A DNA stretch of 64,000 bases from Heliopora coerulea. Taxonomy: Eukaryota; Cnidaria; Anthozoa; Scleralcyonacea; Helioporidae. Positions 52,445 through 63,859 of the stretch are shown here, in pieces. The DNA is taken from positions 89,209 to 153,208 of the forward strand of contig JASJOG010000473.1 in the NCBI GenBank assembly GCA_030142905.1. Reading direction: 5' to 3'. The notes under the pieces were generated by a model. It was not told the origin of the DNA. It worked only from the letters and a program-made list of their open reading frames with translations, and searched no databases. Made by a program: the position numbers and the translations under genes. Each line of letters starts with the position of its first letter. The first letter of the stretch is position 1.

Positions 52445-53130
52445 AAGAAAGTTTAAAGTCGTCTGTGTGTAAATTTACCTTTGAACCCTTGGTGTTGATG
52501 TGCCACTGAATGCTTAGTTGAAAAATACACAAGAGTTGCAGGTTTATATGCCATTTTTCTTTTTTATTGATGTTTTGCCTTGGAAAAAGTATGTCTTTTA
52601 CTTCACTCTTTTGTTCTTCTTTTGACAAAACTTGTAAAAGGTTTGCTTGTCGTATTTTGTTTTATGTTCAGCAATAAAACTGCAGAATTCGTTAATTTTT
52701 TCTTTGTTTACTTCGTCACCAAAGTCTTGTACTTCCGGATGAATATTTAGTATAAACCCTTATCATAGCAGATCTTAAAGACATTTGTAACCAACTTTGA
52801 GGTAATGTATAATTTATCAATTTTTTAAGTCAAAAAAAATATTCAATCATGAGCTGTCCGTAATGCTGGTATCTGTTTGATAACCCATGAGAATGCTCCA
52901 CTTTTAAGACAGAAAGTCTGGTCATCTAATAAAACAATCTTTCTTTAATTCAAAATGAGCGAGAAGTCTGATTCAAAAATGACATGAATTACCATAAACC
53001 CACAAATAATTCAAGGTATTGATCCTATCATTTGTTGTTTAATAATTTAATTGTAAGGATGGACATCCTACCATTTGTTAAGCCATTGAAAGTTATTCTC
53101 ACTGAAATTTTAAACATAAATATGACTATA
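52445..53130. other. intergenic, no supported gene
   Basis: AT-rich sequence without a recognised feature. Confidence 0.4.
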
Positions 53131-53139
53131 AGCAGTTTA

Positions 53140-53690
53140 AATATACAATAATTTCCAGTTTGAATTGTTGTTTATTTGTGGCCAAATTCTGTGGATTTTT
53201 TTTTATTGCATGTCCTCTTCCAGTTATAGTCAGAAGAATTTGTCTTTTTTTGGATTTTGGAAATGTGGGTTGTTGCGTGCACGTATTTCTACTACAGGGT
53301 CTTGATACTAACATCCATTGTTTAGCAGTAGAATTGTCAGGATGGATCCCATTATTTACAAAATTATTAAAGGTTATTCTCTCCAAACATTTTGTTATAA
53401 TAAAACAGAATCAAACTTTTAAACGTAAATATGACAATAAACAGTTTAAATATAAAACAATTTCCAGTTTGGATTGTTAATATTCGTGTGCAAATGTTGT
53501 GTCTTTCTTATATTGCATACCCTTTTCCAGTTATAGTAAGAGGAATTTGTCTTTTTGACAATTTTGAAAAATTATCAACGTTAGTTGGACTCTCAAGAGA
53601 TATACTGGAAGGGTGGGCAAGGGGTTGTTGTGTGCATGTATTTCTAGTACAAGCTTTTGATTCCCAGTCTCCAATCTTCGACAGGCAAAT
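53140..53690 (+). repeat. two diverged direct repeats (Penelope pLTR-like)
   Basis: Segment 53150-53310 (TTGCATGTCCTCTTCCAGTT… GGTTGTTGCGTGCACGTATT) and segment 53440-53660 (TTGCATACCCTTTTCCAGTT… GGTTGTTGTGTGCATGTATT) are diverged direct copies. The second carries an extra insert of about 60 bp. They adjoin an inverted Penelope structure, so they may be its terminal repeats. Confidence 0.5.
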
Positions 53691-54522
53691 TAACAATGGG
53701 CCCTATTATATAGGAGTTAAAAAATAGAGTTGATGAAATGTAGGCATGTATGAATAATGAGGTGGTGTTAAATGATAAGAATTTTAATGTTATCTTAGTG
53801 GCATCACTTGTCAAGTAGGATGGTATATTGTTCTGTCATTGGTTGTTTTTGCCTTGTGCCAAAATTTCTGAAATAAATTGACACCAACACCTGAAGAACT
53901 GGTTGGCATGTTTTTTGCTTTGACAGATCCTGATCCTGATATAACCAATAACTACACTGTTTTGCCATACATAAAAAGTTTAACTGAACCACTCACCAGA
54001 ATCCTTAAGAAATAGAACATTGGAGTCACAAACAAACCACTTAAGCAAGAATTTCCATCACCTAAAGACAGACCTTCTACCAAAAAACTAACGTTGTTTA
54101 CAAGATCGACTGTATGGATTGCTCATGGTGTTACACTGAAGAAATGGGGAGATGTTTTGAAACACAAAAAAATGAACACATGAGGAACACAAAACTGTGT
54201 GACTGGTTCAAACATTGCCAACCATGCCTGGACCCACAACCAAAGAATCGAATTCGACAACGGACATATAATTGATAAAGGAAACTATTGACAAAGAAAA
54301 ACTTTGGAATCATGGCACACGGCAAAAACAACCACAACAATATACCATCCTACTTGACAAGTGATGCCGCTAACCATAACATTAAAATTCTTATCATGTA
54401 ACACCACTTCGTTATTCACACACTATTTTTACCTCCTATATAATTGGGCCCATCTTCAAGTTTCATCACTGTTAATTTACCTGTCAAAGATTGCAGACTG
54501 GCAATCAAAAGCTCGTATTAAT
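53645..54522. mobile_element. Penelope-like fragment with inverted arms
   Basis: Arms at about 53645-53860 and 54315-54522 are inverted repeats (for example GTCAAGTAGGATGGTATATT at 53811 against its complement at 54339). Between them the plus strand encodes a decayed GIY-YIG region: YKIDCMDCSWCYTEE (about 54100), then NIANHAWTHNQRIEF and KTLESWHTAKTTTT. Most RT sequence is missing. The arrangement repeats the inverted-pair design of the other Penelope loci. Confidence 0.7.
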
Positions 54523-54582
54523 AAAATATTTTGGTCAGAGAATGCTTCAGTTGCTATCATGAATAATCCTGACTGCACATCT

Positions 54583-56100
54583 TCAACTTTTTTCTAACAT
54601 AAGTGTCAATGTCCAGAACTGAAACTGAGGAATTTCTTCACACTTTCTTTCTTGCCACTGCTGGAAAGAAAGATGCAGTTCATCATCATTAGCACCTTTG
54701 AGGTAAAGTTGATAGGCATTCCTCATAAGAATGTAAAGAATGTAAAGACTATAAGCCATCACTTGATGTGGATGTGTCTTGTGCATGTTACGTGGGATGC
54801 TTTCTGGAATGACTTTGCAGTTCCAGCTGGTGCAATTTCCGCTTCCTTCAAGCCAGTCTCCGATGGTTCTTAAGGCTGCCATCTCTGTATGTAATCCACT
54901 CAGCATGACAACATACCTTGATTCCTCATAAGTTTCAGGCCAATAGCATACAGAAGCTGGTCAAAAGTAATAACAGGAATTTGGCCAGGGCTTAGATAAT
55001 TTATTAACTGCCTTATCAAATCCATCGAGTGATGTATCATACTGACAGATTTTGCCTCTTCTTGAAGCAATGGTAGGAATGCAGATATGTCAATTGGATC
55101 TGTTGATTCTTTTCTTCTTTGATTTGAATGGAAGGTTGCCCATGAGAGTCTTGTCTTGGTCTTTGGTCAATACTCCATCAAAAACATTATTAATATGCTC
55201 AAGCCATCTGTACTGAACCAGCATACAGGATGTAAACAATTCAGAATCACCATTAATGGCTAATGTATTTGTTCCTAGGATGATCAGTTCTTCTTTCCAA
55301 GCCTGCACTGGCGGAACATTTGTGTATTCAGCTGGTAAAGGGATGATGAACCTATCTGATCTCTGTAAACAAGGAGCAGTAATGTCTTCCCTCTCTTCAC
55401 CCAAGCAATCGGTGGTATGGTGTTGAAAAATTGAGATTCCTGTGGCATCTAGAGATCCTTTGCCAGTTCTTGAACCGGGATTGTGGTCAATGTTGTCCAC
55501 TGGGCTTGTAGTAAACAATCCCCTTCTTAGTTTCGCCAGACACATAATCTTTTCTGCATTATATCTAGTACTAACTTTGTTTCCCATTTCTGTAGATCTC
55601 TGGCACCCTATTATAAGATACTGAAAGACCAAGATTGCACATCTTATCCACCATCCCTCTCTTTCTAGTTTCAGCATGTACCAGCAGATCAAAATAAACT
55701 GGGAGAGGTGGTTCACGAGCCTTGCTATGATAAACAGTTGATGACTTCTTTTGGCAATGGATATTAAAGTTATCTTATAAGCTGTGAAATTGAAAGAACA
55801 GCTCGAGTTTCCACGATATTACTTTGCTGAACCACAATACTAGAACCTCCTAAAGTCATCCTGATTAGTGACAATAAGGACTGTGGCACTGAGTTCTCTT
55901 CACACCTGGGTTCAGATTTCTCCATTGACAGTATGTCTTCATGAACAGTCTTTGCTTTTGATAGGATAACGGTCTCATTGTCATGGTAACTTTCACAAGA
56001 CTTCTTTATGAACAAGCATTACATTTCTACCATCTTTGAGCTAGAATGCATTTCTTTAACTTTGTAGTGTTAAGTTGACAAGAAGTTTCCAGTCCTAATT
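54583..56100 (-). pseudogene. dispersed gene family of unknown function, 3' part
   Basis: Leftward pieces: 55770-56015 with AKTVHEDILSMEKSEPRCEE NSVPQSLLSLIRMTLGG and SSIVVQQSNIVETRAVLSIS QLIR. Next is 55090-55716 with STEMGNKVSTRYNAEKIMCL, RRGLFTTSPVDNIDHNPGSR, GSLDATGISIFQHHTTD. Last is 54583-54906 with SGLHTEMAALRTIGDWLEGS and HPHQVMAYSLYILYILMRNA. I recall this combination from uncharacterised multi-copy genes in cnidarian and fish genomes. Function is unknown. At least two frame changes are present. The hAT element at 56110 separates it from its 5' part at 59932-60483. Confidence 0.55.
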
Positions 56101-56696
56101 GTTCTAACCAAGAGATGGGCGGTATACCAGTAATCTTAGTTATTCATGGTATTTAGTCAACACCGGTATCCTGTTAATTTCGATATTCTTAAAGAAATAC
56201 CGGTATTAACTTCTTTTTATCTAAACTGCATGCAAAGTTTAAAAATGATAAATTTATAGGAAATTTATAAGAACGTAACGTAATGTGTCACCAGTCTTTA
56301 TTAATCAACTTAGACCTCGTATAAGGTATAATATAATTAGGTAAAAGTACTTGGCTACGGAATTTGAACATTGAACTGTCCTCAGTAGAATCACTGTGGA
56401 ACAACTTTAAGTAGTTTTACTTTTGTTCATGTGTTTGTCATTGGGTATAAATTTAGCACAGACTTTCTGGGTGAGAGAGGACACGAGCACACAGTTGAAG
56501 AATATTAATAAAGTGTATATAAATGTTTGAGTTGTTGGTTTGTTGGTACCGTGATATGCTACATGTACACAATATAGTACAATAGATTAGATTTGAATAT
56601 TCTACAAGCTTGGAAGCCATTAATTAAGTGCATGAGTTGAGTGCTTCACTGTGGTAAACAACTCCAAATATAGGCATTAGCAATCTAGCTAATTTT

Positions 56697-58672
56697 TTGT
56701 GCAACACAATGACAATAGCTGAAGTTCATGATGACCTGTTAGATCTAGTAAAACCAAAAGGAACAAAGTTGGCTGTTCGGTCATACTTCAGTTTAGTAAA
56801 AGACAGCAAAGGGAAACAGATGTCAAAGGATGCAACAATCTGTCTAATGTGCAAGAAAAAGGTGATAGCTAAAGGGGGCAACACATTGAACTTGCTCTCA
56901 CACGTTAAGATCTATTATCCATTGGAACACGTAAAGTTAAAGAAAACCATCGATGCTACCAAACAATGTGGCAAGGATGGCAAAAGCTCAAAAGTATGAC
57001 TCCAATAGCAAAAAGTGGCAAAAATTGACTGATGCTGTGGCAAATTGCTTGGCAAAAGTTATGATGGCAATTTATTCGGCAGAAAAACAAGGATTTCGCC
57101 AGCTACTGGCCACATTCAACCCTCAATACGAGTTGCCGAGTCGTAAGTACTTCTCAAACACTGCCATACCCAAACTTTATGTGAATACTTGAGAACTCGT
57201 TGCAAATGAAATTAAAAGCACCGAGTTTTTCGCTGCAACGACGAACATGTGGTCTAGTGATATGAGTGAGCCATACATGAGTTATACAGCTTATTTTATT
57301 ACAGAAGATTGGACGCTGAAAAGCCAATGCTTGCAAACTCTCAATGTTCCAGAAGACCACACTGGTGAAATCATCGCTGAAGCAATACAGGAGACACTCC
57401 CATCGTGGGATATAGATGTTGCAAAGCAGGTACTATATGCCTATGGCCAATTTTATATTAAACGTCACATTTTGTTTGGTCCATCCATATCAGTTATGTA
57501 CAGTACTTCACTTTACTCTGCCAAATTGTTCTCTATTAAATGTTTTAGGTATGCCTAACCACAGACAACGGATCAAATATAGTATATGCTGCTGAGAGTT
57601 GCCTTGGCTGGACTCGCCTTTCTTGCTTAGGTCACAATCTCCACTTGGCAGTTGGGAAAGGTCTCAGGGATGATGCATGGGTTAGTCAAGCACTCAGAGT
57701 TTGCACGAAGCTTGCTGACACATTCTCTTATAGTTGGAAGAAAAAACGAGACATAATGCAAATTCAGCAAGAGCTGGGGTTGCCTCAGCATTTTCCTGTT
57801 ACAGACTGTGCTACAAGGTTGGGTTCACTGCAAAAGATGGTATCAAGAGTGCTGGAGCAACAGAAGGCCATCCACAAAGTCTTAAGTGATGATTGAAAGA
57901 CAGCACCTTGTACCAACATGGCAGGACATTGATGTTCTTGAATCAATTCAGGCTGCACTAGGGCAACTCGCTGATTTTAATGATATGCTTTCAGCTGAGA
58001 ATTTTGTAGCTGTGTCCTGCATCCTACCAAGATTGCACACTCTTCAGGAACAAGTATTGGTCGAGGCAGAGAATGACAGCTGACAAAAAAACAATAAAGA
58101 ATGCATTCGCACTTATCTTGAGAAGTATTCACCCCTTGATACCAGCGAGCTACTGAATGTGTCATGCTTCCTCGATCGCCAATTCATTACCGAGTACATT
58201 TCCACACGTCTCGATGTAGCAAAAGTGAAGGACAGACTAGTCAGAGAAGGGGTTCAACTTGAAAGCACATTAGAAGCCACGCCTTCCAGTTCCATTCCAT
58301 CAGTCAGTAGTAATGACAGGGATAAAAAGCAGGAAAAGGAAACTCGGCATCTGATTGAAAGCTTCTAAGCAACAAGAAAATGCAGTAAACCCTGTCACAC
58401 ATTCTCCAGAAAGCATGGTACAAGATGAAATTGAACAGTACTTGAAAGTTGTCAAGCCAGACCCAGAGTCAAATCCACTAGATTGGTGGAAGGTTAATTT
58501 TTCTACTTATCCAATTTTTGGAAAACTTGCTAAAAAGTACTTGTGTATTTGTGCATCCAGCTCTGCTTCAGAGACACTATTTAGTACGTCGGGAAACATT
58601 TGTTCAAAGAAACGTACTTTGCTGAAACTGGAGAACTTAGACATGCTAGTGTTTTTAGCAAAGAACCTCTAG
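56697..58672 (+). pseudogene. ZBED-type hAT transposase, degraded
   Basis: The N-terminus has a BED finger: YFSLVKDSKGK, ATICLMCKKKVIAKGGNTLN, LLSHVKIYYPLEH (C-x2-C…H-x-H-like). Core pieces follow: STEFFAATTNMWSSDMSEPY MSYTAYFITEDWTLKSQCL, then TTDNGSNIVYAA (second catalytic Asp region) and CLGHNLHLAVGKGLRD. The C-terminus has NPLDWWKVNFSTYPIFGKLA and SASETLFSTSGNICSKKRTL, the conserved dimerisation block. Stops occur at 57190, 57894, 58081 and 58366. The text 57430-57548 between core pieces looks intron-like (CAG|GTACTA … TTTTAG). Confidence 0.88.
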
Positions 58673-58717
58673 TTTAACTGTTTAAGCAGCTTTAATAGCC
58701 CTACCAGTAGTTTTTCC

Positions 58718-59058
58718 TAACATATTTGAGGAAGTTGATCGTCCAGGTAAGTGTAGTCTTGAGAAAGACTGTTGGTTGAAGTGACTGGCGTTTCGACAGC
58801 CTTAGCAGCAGTCATCTTCAGAGTCAAAAGGAGAGTAAATGTCAGGTTCGCCTGCATTTGTATATCTATTGTATCTATATTTATACAAATACACGTGAAC
58901 CTGACATTTACTCTCCTTTTGACTCTGAAGATGACCGCCGCTAAGGCTGTCGAAACGTCAGTCACTTCAACCAACAGTCTTTCTCAAGACTACACTAACC
59001 TGGACGATCAACTTCCTCGAACATGTTACGATTCTCCCAGGTTCAAACCATTTACTTT
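58718..59058. mobile_element. Penelope 3'-end palindrome with 12-bp duplication
   Basis: Two copies of the 47504-50360 element's 3' end (each about 150 bp) face each other around TATTGTATCTATATTTAT. AGTAGTTTTTCC flanks both sides (58706-58717 and 59059-59070). As in the large pair, one arm stops near CTTCCTCAAAT while the other carries the extra tail CCCAGGTTCAAACCATTTAC. It is inserted in the hAT element at 56110-59802, downstream of the transposase. Confidence 0.85.
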
Positions 59059-59931
59059 AGTAGTTTTTCCATTGACATTGTGACATTGCCTGATTAGCGA
59101 TTTCCCAAAGAAATTATACATGCTTGTGTTGTAGTGTATGCAATATGCTCGTATTGCTCATTACTATTTCTGCAGGTTTAAATGCAATAAGAGATTTTTT
59201 GCGCTTCCATGTTCCGTACAGTTATACTTATAGAAACACACGTGAGTTGACTGACTAAGACTGAGCACCCAAAGAGGGAATACTGTTTCCGTATTATCAA
59301 CGTTATTTTAAATTCTTGCAAACTTCTACATGCTTCATTGAAACACATAAAAAATTTTGTCATGTCAATTAGATTGTTAAAAAGTAAACTTGACAACTGC
59401 AACAGCACAACTGATCGTATAAAAAAGAACGCTTAGTCTTAAGACTAATAAGTTACTTTCGGCAATCACAACAATTTCAAAGAATAATCACTGCACTGCA
59501 ATAATGCATTTTGTGGTTCCCATCAGACTGCTGCAAAAGACTGAAAATCATGTTAGTTTTGAATATGAAGTTAAAATATATAATATTCGATACTGGTTTA
59601 TGTTTAAAGTAAACTCCCAACAACTGGAATTCAGTTTTGACTTACTATTTTTTGTTGCATGCTTCAATCTTTGGCTATCAGCCTTATCAGGCATCACCTG
59701 CACATCAAACACTTCCTTAAAAATTGTCGTGGTATACCGGTATACCGCAGTATTTTTAAAATACCATCACCGGTATTGAAATTTCAATACCGCCCAACTC
59801 TATTCTAACCTTCACATATACATACCACTTAGATCTGAGAGTTTGAAGACAGTTTCACTAGACTGGTGTCTACTCAGCAAGAGTTATACTTTTATACAAT
59901 GGATCAGGGGGTGGGTCTTCTTTGGATTTCT

Positions 59932-60483
59932 TTACATTTTCTGCTTTCTTGTAAAGCATTGCCAGACTGCTTTAGTGATACACTGCATCCAATCCCCACC
60001 ACTCAACTTTGGTAACAGAAGAGTGTCATTGAGAAGAGCAGTGCTCTTTATAACATTAGCATTGAAGTTAAAGGTTGATGCCTTCTGAAGTTCACCACCA
60101 GTTTTGTTACAGACGAAACACTGATTCTCAGATGGAGATGTAGATGGAGATTGGCATGCTACTTTTTGTACATTGCTTTCAACCTGCATTCCTGACTTTC
60201 TTTTCAGAGCCCTTTGCAGTTTTAAATTACCAAATTTGTCACAACAAGTCTTGTGCCATTTAGCCCTGTTGTCTTTGAGATCTAGCGAAAGATTCTCATG
60301 AACTTTATGCAGAACTGTTTCAGCTGGAAGGCATTCTAAATCTTTAAAGTGTATAAAATTCCTTGTGAAGCTGTCATAACCAGAGACCAAATCACTGTCT
60401 TTTTGAGTCTGCAGGACACTGGAGCTTCTCTTGACACACAACACACTTTTTGCAGCAGATTTTGAGTATAGACTCATCTTCAC
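59932..60483 (-). pseudogene. dispersed gene family of unknown function, 5' part
   Basis: A 183-codon frame with ATG: SLYSKSAAKSVLCVKRSSSV, NFIHFKDLECLPAETVLHKV, AKWHKTCCDKFGNLKLQRAL KRK, then CFVCNKTGGELQKASTFNFN, STALLNDTLLLPKLSGGDWM and a stop. A cysteine/histidine module (WHKTCxxKF…CFVC) suggests zinc binding. It matches the N-terminal half of the family at 54583-56100. The hAT insertion separates the two. Function is unknown. Confidence 0.55.
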
Positions 60484-60489
60484 TCATAT

Positions 60490-60965
60490 TCTAATACTCG
60501 ATAATTTGGAATCAACAGCAACACTGAGAAAGCTGCATGGAGTCTCCTTGATCATGCACTATTAAGAACAACTGCTGACCACTAAATTTGGTATACCACG
60601 AACTAATAGTTTGTACTGCAAAAGAATGAAGAGCAGGCATATTCAAAAAATACTATTCTTGATTGATTTAACATTTTCAGATAAGAATACTCTTGTGTAT
60701 CTCATTAACTTTAGAATTGTGATGTCGTCAATCACGTCATTTATTCAAATTTGTATACAAGTAAAATACAATATTCCCTTTGTAATGGAAAACATAATCC
60801 CAGTCTGGGGATTCATAAAATACGACTCGGTACTATTTAATGTAATCTTTGTGGGAGTCTATTGAAGATAGTAAAAGAGTGCTTTGAAACACCTGAAAAT
60901 TTTGAAATTTTATAGGCATAGTATGATCAGCTGGCAAAATTTCATACTTTTAACCCAAAGTCCAC
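60490..60965. other. intergenic, no supported gene
   Basis: No recognised feature. The frame at 60611-60865 lacks any motif. Confidence 0.4.
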
Positions 60966-60969
60966 AATT

Positions 60970-61787
60970 ATCTCACTGATTTAGAAAATCTTCAAGGTTG
61001 TTCATAAATTCAGATCCTGAATTCAGGGGTTGGTGAATTGAGACAATTTGTACAGGTTTTGATTTTGGTTTTAGAATTTCAATACATACAGCTTGAAGCT
61101 TGTCCAACACCAAATGCATTTTGTTAACCACATTAAACACATTTCTTATGTAAAAGGCTACACCACCCCCATTTCTTGATCTGTCTGTCCTAAATAATTA
61201 ATAGCAAAGAATATTGATTTCACCTTTATCTATAGTATAATCTAGTCTGGTTTCATACTAAATACATCAACTAGACTGTTAGTGATAAGAAATTTAAATT
61301 CATTGAAATGTTTAGGCAAGGAGGTGATATTAAGATGAGCAAGTTTAAATCTCTTTAAGTTATTCAATGTGTTCATAGTCACTGAGTTAATATCTGAATC
61401 ATTATTAGTGGGCTCCCTTTCATGATTTATAAACTAAGTGTTCATACCTGTGGGTGCGGTGCCATGAATTAAATTGAACTTTTCCATCAGATTACTATTT
61501 ATTCTACTAACCTTACCTTTAATGTCACTATTCAAGTTATTACAAGAACTGACTTCACAAATAGTCTTATAAGAAAGGTTTATTTCCATACCCTCTTCAA
61601 GTAACCCGTTGTTGTTACATGGTGTACATGCTCGAGGTATCTTCTCCAGCTCTTGGCTTGCTCTCATTGTATATCTAGAGTTTGAAGAAGGGCATGGTTT
61701 GTATGTCTCTTGAAAAAAATTTTGCTCACCACCATAAGGGTGTTGTTTGTTACTACCTTGGCCTATTGATTTCTGATGGGAACACAA
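60970..61787 (-). pseudogene. LINE 5' part: ORF1-side text and APE endonuclease fragment
   Basis: The leftward frame 61434-61787 (CSHQKSIGQGSNKQHPYGGE … KVSRINSNLMEKFNLIH) is followed by FKLAHLNITSLPKHFNEFKF (the usual 'HLNIxSLxxKxxE' endonuclease start). FRTDRSRNGGGVAFYIRNVF comes next (endonuclease D-R-x-R-x-G-G-G-V motif), then HLVLDKLQAVCIEI. Stops separate the parts. No RT follows on this piece. Confidence 0.7.
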
Positions 61788-61795
61788 ATTTTTAA

Positions 61796-61819
61796 TAATA
61801 ATAATAATAATAATAATAG
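61796..61819. repeat. (AAT)n LINE tail
   Basis: An AAT microsatellite at the 3' end (minus orientation) of the adjacent LINE at 61820-62739. Confidence 0.7.
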
Positions 61820-62739
61820 ACTTTATTTAAATAAGGTTTCCAAGAACATTTACAAAAAAAATTCACCAGCTTTAGCACAGCTAATCTTCCCCTGGGCATT
61901 CTCAAACCCATTATTTACTATACATTAAACAAGTGAGAGTATAATAACAACTAATTAGACATCTAATAAATACCTAAAAATGTCTCTTTTCAAAATACTA
62001 ATTGTCTGTGCATTCCTAATGTCTTCTGGCAAACTGTTACATATAACTGCCCCACTATACGAAAGACTTTTCATAGTAATATTTAATTTAAAGTTAGGAG
62101 TCTCAAGGTCATTTCTAATTGTACTCCTAGTAGTCCATTTTGACATAGATAATCTGGTGCTAGCCCATTAATGGCTTTATAGGGCATAATAGCTATCCTA
62201 TATTTAACTCTATAATCAACTGGAAATATATGTGATTCCTGAAATAAGGGACCAGATGATGTGTACTTTGATTTATCATATACCACTCTTAAAGCTATTT
62301 TTTGTAATTTATGTATTCTAGTTATGTGACTAGACTGGCCCCAAATAATGTTACAATAGTCTATTGTAAATTGAAAAAATACTTTATAATATAGGAGCCT
62401 CAGGTTAATTGGAAGATAACTTTTGATCCTATGTAATAGAGCTATCTTTTTAATTAGAGATGAGACAATATTATCAATATGGTTCTTCCTTGTTAAATGT
62501 TTGTTTGTAATAACTCCAAGGAGCTTCTTACTGTTGAAATTTTCCAAATAAGAATCATAATATAACACTTGCTGATCAGTAGAATGAATTTTTGCTTCTT
62601 TGTGGTAGGTGTACACAACCATGGTATTTGTTTTTTATTCATATATTACCATGCTATTTGAAGTACACCAAGTATGAACACCCACTAATGCTGTTGTGAG
62701 CTTTGTATTGAGTTCATTAATGGAGTTTCCATCAGTACA
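61820..62739 (-). pseudogene. LINE reverse transcriptase C-terminal part
   Basis: The leftward reading begins GNSINELNTKLTTALVGVHT WCTSNSMVIYE, continues LENFNSKKLLGVITNKHLTR, LRLLYYKVFFQFTIDYCNII WG, KLQKIALRVVYDKS and VKYRIAIMPYKAINGLAPDY L. These are the RT thumb and 3' domain of CR1/L2-type LINEs. Frame changes occur at about 62630 and 62120. Its upstream RT palm is missing. The Tc1 element starts exactly at 62739. Confidence 0.8.
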
Positions 62740-63850
62740 GTAGGGGTCAAAAGTATGAGTCAAGAAATCCTGCATTATTGAAAGAATAATGGATGTGGAA
62801 GAACAAACAACATCATAATGATCAAAGAAATTTTGTGTATCCTCCTTTTGCTTCGAGAACTGCTGAAACTCACTTTGGCATTGATTCAATAAGATTGTGG
62901 ATAATTTCTGGTTTCAAATTGTTCCAGCACTCATTAATAGCATGCCATATGGTTTCTTGACTAGTGATTGCAAACTTTGTCTTATCCCTTTTCAAATGTT
63001 TGATTGAATTGAGATCAGGGGATTGAGGAGGAAAATCCATAACAACCAGCAAACTATGGTCTTCTTTCCTCTACAAATATTTTCTACTGAGCTTAGAGGT
63101 GTGTTTGGGGTCATCATCTTGTTGTAAAATTAATCCGTGACCAGATAGTTATAAGCCAGATGGTAAAGCATGTCTTTCAATGATGGAGTGTTAGTTTCCA
63201 TGGTAAGGATATCGTTAATTCTGTGCAGATCAATAACATCCACAAACCTGAATACTTCCACCACCATGTTCTACTTTAGATTTCACACATTTGTTTAGCA
63301 TTCTTTCATTGCGTTGACTATTTTCGTAAAGCTGAACTTTTTTTCCAGTCATCAATGGGATAATGCTTGTACATCTTGGCCCATATCAATCTCTTCCATT
63401 TATTTTGGGATTGTAAAAGGGGTTTGGAGACTGCTACCCTTCCATTAAGGTCGTTTGAAACCAATCGTCATTTTACTGTTTTAATACTGACTGGCTTCTC
63501 TCTAGTATTATTGAGCACTGACTGGATCTTGCCAGTAATTGCCATCCTGTTGTGGAAAGAGGTTTTCCTGATGTATTGTTCCTCTTGCTGAGTGTTAACT
63601 CTTGGTCTGTGAAAAAGGATCCTGTTTCCTTAAACCTCTGCCAGGTTCACTCCATTGCACAACTTCAGATACTAACTTTATCTTCAATCCTACATTGTGA
63701 TATGCCTTCGTTACTTAATGCAATTATTTGGCCCCTGGTTCCTTCACTGAGGTCTCTAGACATTTCCATACAACACATGGAAAGAGGATTGTCGTATTCT
63801 ATATTCTCACTTATTAAACAGAAAAAGGAAGTAAATGTGGGAGTTACATA
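62739..63850 (-). pseudogene. Tc1/mariner element with degraded transposase
   Basis: The right end of the reading (plus 62739-62765) is TACAGTAGGGGTCAAAAGTATG AGTC, the inverse of the end at about 4390-4415. Leftward frames contain SRDLSEGTRGQIIALSNEGI SQCRIEDKVSI (paired-like HTH), IKTVKRRLRSFET, DVIDLHRINDIL and MDFPPQSPDLNSIKHLKRDK. IHNLIESMPK ends the protein. The same family as the 3540-4415 remnant, in opposite orientation and more complete. Stops and frame changes make it inactive. The 5' terminal repeat was not located. Confidence 0.85.
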
Positions 63851-63859
63851 CATGTAACA

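Larger units (their letters stand above)
56110..59802 (+). mobile_element. hAT element (ZBED type) with 8-bp duplication
   Basis: Ends read AGAGATGGGCGGTAT (left) and the inverted ACCGCCCAACTCT (right). TTCTAACC stands on both sides (56102-56109 and 59803-59810), the 8-bp duplication of hAT transposons. GGTATACCGG/CCGGTATT motifs recur in both subterminal regions. It encodes a decayed ZBED-type transposase and has itself been hit by a Penelope palindrome. It lies in the dispersed gene family entry above. Confidence 0.9.
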
